64,000 nt of DNA from assembly GCA_020027205.1 (NCBI GenBank), contig JAHRAQ010000015.1:1-64000 (forward strand), in the 5' to 3' direction. Every line of letters starts with the position of its first letter. Positions within the stretch are counted from its first letter, which is position 1. The stretch is from Nitrospirales bacterium. GTDB taxonomy: Bacteria; Nitrospirota; Nitrospiria; Nitrospirales; UBA8639. The position numbers and the translations under genes were made by a program. Positions 15,225-24,478 of the stretch are shown here, one piece after another. The notes beneath the pieces are model-generated. The model saw only the letters and a program-made list of their open reading frames with translations, made no database searches and was not told the origin of the DNA.

Positions 15225-17957
15225 TTACCGACAAAGGCGCTTTTCCTTTGGCAGTAGCGGCGCGGTGTATTGCCGGTACAGATCAAACAAAAACGCGACG
15301 CGCTCGGCTTCGTTGTTGAAGGGGGCTTTACGGTAGGCGCGGTCGACGGCTCTGTCCAGTGACTGATGGGCTTTTTGTAAGACCGGCGGCATGGTCAGCG
15401 GGTCGTAGAGGTCGGCGAAGGTGGAGTTTGGGAATTGTGCACGGGCGTCAAGGACGGTTTGTGCTTTGGCTTTGATGTCGGCGGTTCGTTCGCTGGTCGG
15501 GTCTTTGGGCCAGGGGAAGTTGTTGTAGACAATGTTTGCCGAATAACGATACCGGCTTTCCAATCTGCCGCAAACAACACGCATCCACGCCATATGTATC
15601 AGGGAGGTAATTACGGCAAAATCATACAGAGACGCATTCGGCACCGTATAGAGCAGGTTACCCGCGATAGGGTCGGGTGGTAAAAACCCAACTGGAATAT
15701 AATATCTTCTTTCGGAAGAGACGCCTGGCACAACCAGATATGCAGACTCGGATTGTCTTGTTTCTCCAAACAATGTCGGCGTTTTTGCGAGTTCCCGCGT
15801 CGTGCCTCTTGAGCTTTCATCCCGATGTCTTCTAACAGCGTTAACGCGCTTACAAACCAACGGCATTTCTCGCAACACATTCGGTGGACAATTAACCAAC
15901 CACAAGCAGTAGCGTGGTTTATTATGTAAAAACTCTTCTGCGTTCAAGAAACGCCTGATGTATTTTTTCGCGTTCGGCTCTTTTGCAACCAGTTCCTGTT
16001 TTTCTTTTTCGCTCAACAATAAATTTCCGCTGTCATTCGGCATGCTGCCAAAAACCATCGGCGCAACTTCGCAAATCGGAGACCGCCGGCTTCCCACAAA
16101 AACATCCGGCGCATTGACAAGATACGGGTTGATGTTTTGCGCTTTGATTTCATATGGTTCAGCGTTGATATTCTCATATTCAAACAATCTTTTGACTTTT
16201 GCTTCCCATCCACCGAAACCGATAATCACACAAAACACAGCGGCCTTGCCCTTCGCTTCGTTGGTCCACTTGAATGTGCGGTGGGCAAAATGAATATGGA
16301 TTTTGTTGCGGCTTCGCAATTCACTCCAGAACGGTGCAACCTGCTCTCCTTGTGTAATGGAATTGGTTGAAACGAATGCGCATCGAATATCGGTGTTGGC
16401 GATATAATCGACCGCCTTGCAATACCATGCCGTCACATAATCCATGATGCCCGCATTTTTAATATGCTGATAACATGCCAGCAACTCCGCCTTTTGTTCA
16501 GCCGACCGATATTGCCGTCCCACAAACGGCGGATTCCCCATAATGTAATTCAACCGCTCCGGTGGAATCACATCGCGCCAGTCCATTCGCAAGGCGTTGC
16601 CGTGTACGATATTCGCGCTGGACTTGAGCGGGATGCGCACAAAGTACATGCCGAATTCCTGTGAGACCAGCATGTTCATCTGGTGATCCATCAGCCACAT
16701 CGCCACTTGCGCGATTTGCGCGGGAAACTCTTCAATCTCCATGCCGTGAAACTGGTCAACGTCGATGGAGATCATCGAGTGCACGTCAAACGTTCGGGTG
16801 CCTTTCTTGGAAACGCGCAACACCTCCAGTTCCAGCAGGCGCAATTCCCGGTAGGCGATCACGAGAAAGTTGCCGCATCCGCAGGCCGGGTCAAGAAATT
16901 TCAGGCCGTAGAGTTTTTTGTGAAATTCGAGCAGTTTGTTTTTGTTGGTCTTCGCTTTCTCAAACTCCACGCGCAGATCATCCATAAACAGCGGATTGAT
17001 AAGTTTCAGGATGTTCTTTTCCGATGTGTAATGCGCGCCCAGATTGCGCCGCGCCTCCTTGTCCATGATGGACTGAAACAGCGAGCCGAAAATCGCCGGA
17101 GAGATTCGGCTCCAGTCCAGCGAACAACATTGCAACAGAGATTCGCGCATGGCGCGGTCAAACGACGCCGGACGCAAACGCTCCTCAAACAGTTTGCCGT
17201 TGACAAACGGAAAGGCGTCCAGCGATTCGTCGCGATTGGCGAGGCGTGCATTGGCCGGCATGTTCAACACGTAAAACAACGTGTCCAGTTGCGCGCCCAG
17301 ATCGGAGCCGTCTTCCGCCGTGCGGTCTGTGATGTAACCCTGAAACTGCTGCCGCTCAAAAATGCCGGTGTCTTCGGCGAACAAACAAAACAACAGGCGC
17401 ACGAGATACACTTCCAAGTCATGACCGGCATAGCCGATGTCCCGCAGTTTGTCATGCAGTTTGCCCATCAACTCGGCGGCTTTGATGTTGACCGGGTCTT
17501 GTTCCTGGACTTTGTGTGTCTGGTAGCCGGCGATAAAGGCAAAACGGTTGATATTTTTATGCAGGTCTTCAAGACGAAACTCATGTTGCGCGTCTTCGTC
17601 CAGATCGTACAGCCGAAACCGGGCAAAGTCCGACACCAGCACGTAGCGCGGCAGGTCACGCTCGGTCAGCCCGGAGAAATACCCAAGCGCCTGCTCGTGC
17701 GCATGCACAAGGCTTTTGCCGCGTGATTTATGTTCAACGAGCAACACGCCTTTCCAGAGCAGGTCAATGTACCCGTCCCTGCCGTCAATGGTCTTGACGT
17801 GCTTCTCAAACGAGGCGACCCGCCGGCGCGACACGCCGAAGACGTTGAAGAACCCGTCCCAGAACGAACGGGCTTCGGCGCTTTCGGATGATTCCCCGCC
17901 CCACTCGGAGGAAAACGCCAGCGCGCGGCTGCGGATTTCGTTCCAACTTAACGGCAT
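15225..17957 (-). CDS. MmeI-like type IIG restriction-modification enzyme
   Basis: 910 aa, the usual size of MmeI-type (type IIL) single-chain enzymes. The N-terminal nuclease has a PD-(D/E)xK signature at D65...E75-x-K77 (YIDLLWKGVLLVEHKS). A helical spacer spans about 130-345. The gamma-class adenine methyltransferase has motif I FLDPACGCGNF (354-364) and motif IV NPPF (475-478). The C-terminal ~300 residues hold the target-recognition domain. One protein both methylates and cuts DNA, so no separate partner is needed. It faces the same way as the adjacent QueC-like operon, with no repeat element between them. The part coding for the recognition domain looks AT-richer than the N-terminal part, as expected of a swapped domain; this was judged by eye. 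Confidence 0.85.
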   Translation of the reverse strand: MPLSWNEIRSRALAFSSEWGGESSESAEARSFWDGFFNVFGVSRRRVASFEKHVKTIDGRDGYIDLLWKGVLLVEHKSRGKSLVHAHEQALGYFSGLTERDLPRYVLVSDFARFRLYDLDEDAQHEFRLEDLHKNINRFAFIAGYQTHKVQEQDPVNIKAAELMGKLHDKLRDIGYAGHDLEVYLVRLLFCLFAEDTGIFERQQFQGYITDRTAEDGSDLGAQLDTLFYVLNMPANARLANRDESLDAFPFVNGKLFEERLRPASFDRAMRESLLQCCSLDWSRISPAIFGSLFQSIMDKEARRNLGAHYTSEKNILKLINPLFMDDLRVEFEKAKTNKNKLLEFHKKLYGLKFLDPACGCGNFLVIAYRELRLLELEVLRVSKKGTRTFDVHSMISIDVDQFHGMEIEEFPAQIAQVAMWLMDHQMNMLVSQEFGMYFVRIPLKSSANIVHGNALRMDWRDVIPPERLNYIMGNPPFVGRQYRSAEQKAELLACYQHIKNAGIMDYVTAWYCKAVDYIANTDIRCAFVSTNSITQGEQVAPFWSELRSRNKIHIHFAHRTFKWTNEAKGKAAVFCVIIGFGGWEAKVKRLFEYENINAEPYEIKAQNINPYLVNAPDVFVGSRRSPICEVAPMVFGSMPNDSGNLLLSEKEKQELVAKEPNAKKYIRRFLNAEEFLHNKPRYCLWLVNCPPNVLREMPLVCKRVNAVRRHRDESSRGTTRELAKTPTLFGETRQSESAYLVVPGVSSERRYYIPVGFLPPDPIAGNLLYTVPNASLYDFAVITSLIHMAWMRVVCGRLESRYRYSANIVYNNFPWPKDPTSERTADIKAKAQTVLDARAQFPNSTFADLYDPLTMPPVLQKAHQSLDRAVDRAYRKAPFNNEAERVAFLFDLYRQYTAPLLPKEKRLCR

Positions 17958-18037
17958 GGGGATTGAGGGGGATGGTTGGTCGGACGGCTATGCCATTCGG
18001 ATGGTCGCGTGAACGGCGGCAAAACGTGAACGGCGGA

Positions 18038-18285
18038 GGATGGATTCCCGATTAAAAATGTCGGGAATGACGGAGGAGGTGGTGTTGTCATTCCTGTCTG
18101 TCTTTTTCTTTCTGTTATTCCCAGTCTCTCTCTTTCTGTCATTCCCGACGTTAGTAGTCGGGAATCCATCCTTCTTTTGTTGTCTTTGCCTTTGGCAAAT
18201 ACTTCCCGACTAAAGATGCCTGCCCCCGATCCCCGATTAAAAATGTCGGGGACAGGCGTTCGTAATCGGGGGTCGGGAATGACGG
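18038..18285. repeat. REP/REPIN-like cluster with multiply nested hairpins
   Basis: Gap 17958-18330 has no gene. It has an isolated palindrome (18038-18073), then a composite element from 18136 to 18285. Inside the right-hand palindrome a C5/G5 hairpin module is inserted, and the loop of that module holds a further palindrome (CCCCGATTAAAAATGTCGGGG, in the middle of 18225-18262). A GTATTTGCC-type hairpin in reverse orientation lies at about 18190-18205. Confidence 0.75.
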
Positions 18286-18330
18286 ACTTTTGGACGGCGC
18301 CGTGACCCGCACCCGCCATAAAACCGGCCG

Positions 18331-20094
18331 TCACCCATCCGGTCGCTTCAACGTCATGCCCAGTTCCTTGAGTTGCGTTGGGCTGACGGTCGATGGCGCT
18401 TCGGTCAGTGGGCATTGGGCTTTTTGTGTTTTGGGGAAGGGGATGACGTCGCGGATGGATTCGGCTTTGCCCAGCAGCATCACCAGTCGGTCCAGGCCCA
18501 GGGCAATGCCGCCGTGGGGAGGGGCGCCGGAGTCCAGCGCGTCCAGCAAAAACCCAAACTGTGCTCGCGCCGCCTCGTTGGACATTCCCAGAAGATCGAA
18601 CATCTTCTCCTGAACGTCGCGCCGGTGGATGCGGATGCTGCCCCCGCCCAGTTCAATCCCGTTCAACACCACGTCATACGCCTGGGCGCGCACGTCCAGC
18701 GGGGCGGCATCCAAGCGGGGCACGTCCTCCGCGCGGGGCGCCGTGAACGGATGATGAAGCGCGACGTGCCGTTGCGCCTCCGCATCATATTCCAACAGGG
18801 GAAAATCCGTCACCCACACCGGCGCCCATGCGTCACGGTCGATCAACCCCAGGTCGGCGCCAAGGTGCAGGCGCAAACGGCCCAGCACGTCGAACGTGAC
18901 GGCCGGCTTGTCGGCAACGCACAACAGGAGGTCGCCGGGGCCGGCGCCGGGCAGCGCCTGACGCAACGGTTCGGGCGTGAGAAATTTGGCAATGGCCGAT
19001 TCCAGTTTCCAGCCGTCGGCAATTTTTACCCATGCCAGACCCTTGGCGCCGAACTCTTTGGCCGTTTCAATGAGGCGGTCGATCCGACTGCGCGTCATGT
19101 CCGCGCCGCCTTTGACCACCAGCCCCGACACCCGCCCGCCCCGCTCAACCGCGTCACGAAACACCGCGAACTCCATGCGCACGGCGGCTTTGTTCAGATC
19201 GTGCAGTTCCATCGCAAAACGACAATCGGGGTTGTCGGTCCCGTACCGTGACATGGCCTCATGCCAGGTCAGGCGCGGAAACGGCGTGGGCAACGTGACG
19301 CCCGCCGCGTCCTTGCACGCGCCGACCAGAAACGCCTCCGTCAGGGACATGACGTCGTCGGGTTCCACAAACGACATTTCAAGATCAATTTGCGTGAACT
19401 CGGGTTGCCGGTCCAGCCGGAGATCCTCGTCGCGAAAACACCGGGCGATTTGATAATACCGGTCGGCGCCGCCGATCATCAGCATTTGTTTAAACAGTTG
19501 CGGGGATTGCGGCAGGGCAAAACATTCGCCCTGATTGACGCGGCTCGGCACCAGATAATCTCTCGCGCCTTCCGGGGTGCTCTTGGTGAGAATCGGCGTT
19601 TCGATTTCCAGAAATCCCCGGTGATGGAGATCGTCCCTGATGTGCCGGACCACGTGGTGACGCAACGCGAGCAGCCGCTGCATGGGGGGCCGGCGCAAAT
19701 CCAGATACCGATGTTTCAACCGCAGAGACTCCGTGGCCTGCGCGTCGTCCTCAATGAGGAACGGCGGAGTTTTGGCCCGGTTCAACACCTCCAGCGCGTT
19801 CACCTGAATTTCAATGTCCCCGGTCGCAATCTGCGGATTCACGGACTCGGCGGGCCTGATGCGCACCCTCCCCGTCACGGCAATCACATATTCATTCCGC
19901 AACTCGTCCGCGAGTTCGCGCACGGCCGCCGCCGTGTCGTCGTCAAACACAAGTTGCGTGACGCCGCCGCGATCGCGCACGTCCACGAACAACACGCCGC
20001 CGTGATCGCGTCGGCCATGCACCCACCCCGCCAGCGTGACGGTTCGCCCGTCCTGCGCGCGCGTGAGTTCTCCGCAATGGTGTGTGCGTTTCAT
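18331..20094 (-). CDS. aspS: Aspartyl-tRNA synthetase
   Basis: 587 aa, normal for bacterial AspRS. The N-terminal OB-fold anticodon domain (VTLAGWVHGRRDHGGVLFVDVRDR) is followed by the class II core with motif 2 (YYQIARCFRDEDLRLDRQPE) and motif 3 (GIALGLDRLVMLL), and the bacterial GAD insertion between them. It charges tRNA-Asp, or also tRNA-Asn if non-discriminating; I cannot tell which here. ATG 20094 was preferred to an in-frame start at 20151 because the synthetase alignment begins at MKRTHHCGELT. Both flanks are repeat clusters, so it seems monocistronic. Confidence 0.95.
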   Translation of the reverse strand: MKRTHHCGELTRAQDGRTVTLAGWVHGRRDHGGVLFVDVRDRGGVTQLVFDDDTAAAVRELADELRNEYVIAVTGRVRIRPAESVNPQIATGDIEIQVNALEVLNRAKTPPFLIEDDAQATESLRLKHRYLDLRRPPMQRLLALRHHVVRHIRDDLHHRGFLEIETPILTKSTPEGARDYLVPSRVNQGECFALPQSPQLFKQMLMIGGADRYYQIARCFRDEDLRLDRQPEFTQIDLEMSFVEPDDVMSLTEAFLVGACKDAAGVTLPTPFPRLTWHEAMSRYGTDNPDCRFAMELHDLNKAAVRMEFAVFRDAVERGGRVSGLVVKGGADMTRSRIDRLIETAKEFGAKGLAWVKIADGWKLESAIAKFLTPEPLRQALPGAGPGDLLLCVADKPAVTFDVLGRLRLHLGADLGLIDRDAWAPVWVTDFPLLEYDAEAQRHVALHHPFTAPRAEDVPRLDAAPLDVRAQAYDVVLNGIELGGGSIRIHRRDVQEKMFDLLGMSNEAARAQFGFLLDALDSGAPPHGGIALGLDRLVMLLGKAESIRDVIPFPKTQKAQCPLTEAPSTVSPTQLKELGMTLKRPDG

Positions 20095-20158
20095 GGTATG
20101 CTCTATGACCTTCTGTTCCCTTCCTGCCCGGGATGCGGAAAGAAGGAACAACTGAAAG

Positions 20159-20350
20159 ATGGATTCCCGATTAAAAACGTCGGGAATGACGGAGGGGGAT
20201 GAATGCCGTCATCCCCGTGTTTCTTCCGTCCGTCATCCTCTCCTTCCGTCATTCCCGACGTTCTCTTTCCATCTTTCCGTCATTCCCTCTCCTTTCTGTC
20301 ATTCCCTCTCCTCTCCGTCATTCCCGACGTTAGTAGTCGGGAATCCATCC
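20159..20350. repeat. REP/REPIN-like repeat cluster
   Basis: Gap 20095-20417 between aspS and the pseudouridine synthase. It has a left unit GGATTCCCGATTAAAAACGTCGGGAATGACGG (20161-20192), several CCGTCATTCCC half-units, and a right full palindrome (20315-20350). A T-rich run (ccttcttttgttgtcttttccttt) follows the last hairpin; it could act as a terminator on the + strand. No gene is seen. Confidence 0.7.
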
Positions 20351-20417
20351 TTCTTTTGTTGTCTTTTCCTTTAGTTAGGTACAAGGACAACAGAAAGATG
20401 GACCCATGGTACGCGTT

Positions 20418-21230
20418 TCATCGTGCGTGTTTCCGTGCCTGCGGGCGGTGGCCGCCCGTTCGCCGCGCGGGCGCCGCGGGCGTCCGCGGGCGCGCCGACC
20501 GCCGCCGGGCCGGCTGTCGGAGGAGAGCGCGCAGGGCGTTGGCTTCGTCGTCGGTCGCAAACCGGCAGGTTCCGGCGCGCAACGCGCCCAGCGCCAGAGG
20601 GCCGAAACAGATTCGTTTAATGCGCATGACCCGGTGGCCCAGGGCTTCCATCATGCGCCTGACCTGATGATTTTTGCCTTCGTGAATCGTGAGTTCGATC
20701 CAGGAATTGACACGGGCTTTTCCAGATTTTTTTACCACGGCGGGCGCGGTCACGATGTCATCCAGCGCCACGCCGTCCCGAAGTGTTTGAAGTTCCTCAT
20801 CCGTGCACACCCCCGACACCTTCACCAGATACGTTTTGGGCATGTGATAGCGCGGATGCAAACACAGGTTGGCCACCGTGCCGTTGTTCGTCAGCAGCAG
20901 CAGCCCTTCGGCGTCATAGTCCAGCCGCCCCACCGGCACCACGCGGACTTTCACGCCGGTCAGCAAATCCGCGATTGTGGGCCGGCCCTGGGGGTCGCGC
21001 ATCGTCGTCACGCATCCGGGAGGCTTGTGCAACAACACAAAGACTTCGGGTTCGGCCCGCCGCACGTGACGGCCGTTGACCTTGACGTGATCCGTCGCGG
21101 GGTCCACGCATGTGCCCAACACGCGCACGACGGCGCCGTTCACCGTGACCTTGCCGTTGCGGATCATGGTCTCCGCCGCGCGGCGGGACGCGAGGCCGCT
21201 CGCGGCAATGACTTTTTGCAAACGCATCAT
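20418..21230 (-). CDS. rluB: RsuA/RluB-family rRNA pseudouridine synthase
   Basis: 270 aa from ATG 21230 (ATG 21227 directly follows). An N-terminal S4 RNA-binding domain (RLQKVIAASGLASRRAAE) precedes the catalytic domain with GRLDYDAEGLLLLTNNG, whose Asp is the nucleophile, and HEGKNHQVRRMMEALGH. The last ~35 residues are an Arg/Pro/Ala-rich basic tail as in RluB. RluB modifies U2605 in 23S rRNA; assignment to RluB rather than RsuA/RluE/RluF rests on the S4 domain and tail and is moderate. It starts 62 bp after guaA on the same strand and may be co-transcribed. Confidence 0.8.
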   Translation of the reverse strand: MMRLQKVIAASGLASRRAAETMIRNGKVTVNGAVVRVLGTCVDPATDHVKVNGRHVRRAEPEVFVLLHKPPGCVTTMRDPQGRPTIADLLTGVKVRVVPVGRLDYDAEGLLLLTNNGTVANLCLHPRYHMPKTYLVKVSGVCTDEELQTLRDGVALDDIVTAPAVVKKSGKARVNSWIELTIHEGKNHQVRRMMEALGHRVMRIKRICFGPLALGALRAGTCRFATDDEANALRALLRQPARRRSARPRTPAAPARRTGGHRPQARKHAR

Positions 21231-21292
21231 CGGCTGACAACTCCCGGACGGCAAGCGCGCCGTGCGGCGTGGCGGCGTCACGGCGGTCATTC

Positions 21293-22846
21293 CTACTCCC
21301 ATTCTATCGTGCTCGGCGGTTTGGAACTGATGTCGTAGACGACGCGATTCACGCCGTGGACTTCGTTGATGATGCGGTTCGCCACGTGGCCCAGAAACGG
21401 GTGCGGCAGGTGCGCCCAGTCGGCGGTCATGCCGTCCACGCTCGACACGGCCCGCAACCCGATGACGTGCTCATAGGTGCGTTGATCGCCCATGACGCCC
21501 ACGGTTCGAACGGGCAGCAGCACGGCAAACGCCTGCCACACTTTCCGATACAGCCCGTGCGATTCCAGTTCATCGAGAAAAATAGCGTCGGCGTCGCGCA
21601 ACACCCGCAGCCGCTCCGTCGTCACCTCGCCGAGGATTCGAATGGCCAGCCCGGGGCCGGGAAAGGGGTGGCGATAAATCATGTCGTCCGGCAGCCCCAG
21701 CGCCTTGCCCAGTTCACGCACTTCGTCCTTGAACAGTTCCCGAAGCGGTTCGACCAGTTTGAGCCGCATCCGCGCGGGCAGGCCGCCCACGTTGTGATGC
21801 GTCTTGATGGTCGCCGACGGCCCCTGGTGGCTGATGCTTTCGATCACGTCGGGATACAGGGTGCCCTGCACCAGATAGCGCACGTTGCCGATGTTGCGCG
21901 CTTCGCCGTTGAACACCTTCACGAACTGACGCCCGATGATCCGACGTTTTTTTTCGGGATCGGTCGTGCGGCCCAGCGCGTGCCTGAATTGTACCGAGGC
22001 GTCCACCATGCGGCAGTTGAAACGATGCGACCGAAACGTTTTCGCCAGTTGTTTCGTCTCGTGTTTCCGCATCACGCCGTTGTCGATAAACACACAGGTC
22101 AGTTGCGCGCCGACGGCCCGGTGAGTCATGGCGGCGGCCACCAGACTGTCCACGCCCCCGCTCAACGCGCACAGGACGTTCTCGCGCCCCACGCGCTGAC
22201 GAATCCGGCCGATGGAATCGTGCAGGAACGACCCCATGGTCCACGTGGGCCGGGCCTCGCAAATATGATACACAAAGTTTTTGAGAATCTGCGCGCCGTG
22301 CGCGGTGTGGGCGACTTCCGGGTGAAATTGCAGCCCGTACAGCCGGCGCCCGCCGTGAACCGACTTCATCGCCGCCACGGGCGCGTTCTTCGTCCGCGCG
22401 ATGGCCCGGAACCCCGGCGGCAACTTTTCAATCCGGTCGCCATGCGACATCCACACCGCAAAGGCCCCGGCCCCGGCGAGGCCCCTGAACAGATCCGACC
22501 CGTCGCGCACCCGCAAGTCCGCCCGGCCGAATTCCCGCCGCTTCGCCCCGCCGACGCGGCCGCCCATCTCATGCGCGATGACCTGCATCCCGTAGCAAAT
22601 GCCGAGCACCGGCAGCCCTTCCCGCAACACCGCCTTGGCCCATTGGGGACGCCCGGCGCCCGTCACGCTGGCCGGCCCGCCGGACAACACCACCCCGCTG
22701 GGACGGTACGCGCGAATCGTGTCCAGGGAGGCGGAGGCGGCGAGGATCACGGAGTGGACGCGGGATTCCCGAATCCGGCGGGCGATCAACTGGGTGTATT
22801 GCGAGCCAAAATCAAGAACGACGATGGTATCGTGACGGGACGGCAT
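21293..22846 (-). CDS. guaA: GMP synthase (glutamine-hydrolysing)
   Basis: 517 aa. The N-terminal class I amidotransferase carries the nucleophile in GICYGMQ and the His/Glu pair in FHPEV. The ATP-pyrophosphatase domain has the PP-loop SGGVDS, and the C-terminal dimerisation domain ends in PPSTIEWE, the standard GuaA terminus. It converts XMP to GMP using glutamine and ATP. ATG 22846 was chosen; a TTG two codons upstream is possible. It lies 50 bp after guaB on the same strand, so the two last steps of guanine nucleotide synthesis are together. Confidence 0.96.
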   Translation of the reverse strand: MPSRHDTIVVLDFGSQYTQLIARRIRESRVHSVILAASASLDTIRAYRPSGVVLSGGPASVTGAGRPQWAKAVLREGLPVLGICYGMQVIAHEMGGRVGGAKRREFGRADLRVRDGSDLFRGLAGAGAFAVWMSHGDRIEKLPPGFRAIARTKNAPVAAMKSVHGGRRLYGLQFHPEVAHTAHGAQILKNFVYHICEARPTWTMGSFLHDSIGRIRQRVGRENVLCALSGGVDSLVAAAMTHRAVGAQLTCVFIDNGVMRKHETKQLAKTFRSHRFNCRMVDASVQFRHALGRTTDPEKKRRIIGRQFVKVFNGEARNIGNVRYLVQGTLYPDVIESISHQGPSATIKTHHNVGGLPARMRLKLVEPLRELFKDEVRELGKALGLPDDMIYRHPFPGPGLAIRILGEVTTERLRVLRDADAIFLDELESHGLYRKVWQAFAVLLPVRTVGVMGDQRTYEHVIGLRAVSSVDGMTADWAHLPHPFLGHVANRIINEVHGVNRVVYDISSKPPSTIEWE

Positions 22847-22896
22847 GGACAATGACCGTGTGTTTCGAGGCGGAGTCCCGCCACAACGGACTCACG

Positions 22897-24366
22897 TTAT
22901 TCCACGTCAGCCCTGTAGTTGGGAGCCTCCTTGGTGATCACCACGTCATGCACATGGCCTTCCCGCAAACCGGCCTGGGTCAACCGAATGAACCGGGCGT
23001 TGCGCTGCAACTCGGGAATCGAACGGCAGCCGCAATAGCCCATGCCGGCCTTGAGACCGCCGACCAACTGATACGCGGCGTGGGACAGCGCGCCTTTGTA
23101 CGGCACGCGGCCTTCGATGCCTTCCGGCACCAACTTGCCCCCGGTCTGTCCTTCCTGCTGATACCGGTCCCGGCTCCCGCGTTCCAGGGCGCCGAGCGAA
23201 CCCATGCCCCGGTATTCCTTGTAGGTGCGGCCCCGGTACAGCACGGTTTCTCCCGGCGATTCCTCGGTGCCGGCAAACAGGGAACCGATCATCACGGCGG
23301 CGGCCCCCGCCGCCAGCGCTTTGGAAATGTCTCCGGAATATTTCACGCCGCCGTCGGCGATCACCGGCACGTCGGTCCCTTGCAACGCCTCGGCGCAATC
23401 GGCGATGGCGGTGAGTTGGGGCACGCCGGCGCCCGACACAATTCTCGTCGTGCAAATCGAACCCGGCCCCACCCCCACCTTGACCGCGTCGGCGCCGGCG
23501 TCCACGAGTTCCCGAACCGCGTCCGCCGTGCTCACGTTCCCGGCCATCAGGTCCGTGGACGCATAACGCTGTTTGATCATCCTGACGGTGTCCATGACGC
23601 TTTGGGAATGTCCGTGGGCCGTGTCCACGACGATCATGTCCACGCCGGCTTTGACCAAGCGTTCCACGCGCTCCTCGACGTCCTGCCCCACGCCGACGGC
23701 GGCGGCGACGCGCAGCCGGCCATGGGCGTCCTTGCAGGCGTTCGGATAGGTGATCTGTTTTTGGATGTCTTTGATCGTGATCAGCCCTTTCAGTTCAAAC
23801 CGGTCGTTCACCACCGGCAGTTTTTCAATGCGGTGTTCGTGCAGAATGGCCCTGGCTTTGTCCAGACTCGTCCCCTCCGGCACCGTGATGAGGTTGTCGC
23901 TGGTCATCACCTGCGACACGGCCAGCGTCGACCGGGTCTCGAACCGCAAATCGCGATTGGTCAGAATCCCGACCAGTTTGTTGTCCCACGTCACCGGAAT
24001 CCCGGAAATCCGGTAGGTGGCCATCATGTCATGGGCGTCGCGAATCGTCTGATTCGGCGCGATCGTCACGGGATCGAGAATCATGCCGCTTTCGGATTTT
24101 TTTACCTTGTCCACTTCCAGCGCCTGCGCGTCCGGCGACGCGGATCGATGGAGCACGCCCAGGCCCCCTTCCCGCGCCAGCGCAATGGCCAGGCGGCCTT
24201 CCGTCACGGTGTCCATCGCGGCGCTCAACAGGGGGATGCTGATGGTGATGCGGCGTGAGACGCGCGTGGAGCAGTCCACGTCGCTGGGGACGACTTCGGA
24301 TTTGGCCGGCACCAGCACCACGTCGTCAAAGGTCAACCCGATTCGCGTTTTGTCCCAGAGCGCCAT
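22897..24366 (-). CDS. guaB: Inosine-5'-monophosphate dehydrogenase
   Basis: 489 aa, full length. TIM-barrel with [14 protein letters not shown] at the N-terminus, a tandem CBS regulatory pair at about 95-205 and the active-site loop [15 protein letters not shown] with the catalytic cysteine that forms the covalent E-XMP intermediate. [11 protein letters not shown] and the flap [13 protein letters not shown] are intact. It oxidises IMP to XMP with NAD+, the branch point to GMP. AAGGTGA precedes ATG 24366. It is followed by guaA. Confidence 0.96.
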   Translation of the reverse strand: MALWDKTRIGLTFDDVVLVPAKSEVVPSDVDCSTRVSRRITISIPLLSAAMDTVTEGRLAIALAREGGLGVLHRSASPDAQALEVDKVKKSESGMILDPVTIAPNQTIRDAHDMMATYRISGIPVTWDNKLVGILTNRDLRFETRSTLAVSQVMTSDNLITVPEGTSLDKARAILHEHRIEKLPVVNDRFELKGLITIKDIQKQITYPNACKDAHGRLRVAAAVGVGQDVEERVERLVKAGVDMIVVDTAHGHSQSVMDTVRMIKQRYASTDLMAGNVSTADAVRELVDAGADAVKVGVGPGSICTTRIVSGAGVPQLTAIADCAEALQGTDVPVIADGGVKYSGDISKALAAGAAAVMIGSLFAGTEESPGETVLYRGRTYKEYRGMGSLGALERGSRDRYQQEGQTGGKLVPEGIEGRVPYKGALSHAAYQLVGGLKAGMGYCGCRSIPELQRNARFIRLTQAGLREGHVHDVVITKEAPNYRADVE

Positions 24367-24478
24367 GATTCTGTCACCTTATCGCACAGGCCGCCCGCCG
24401 GTCGGCACGGACGCGGCGGCACGCGGCATTGAAACGAACGGCACGCGGCGCCGCGCGGCCGGCATGTACCGGAGGCGC

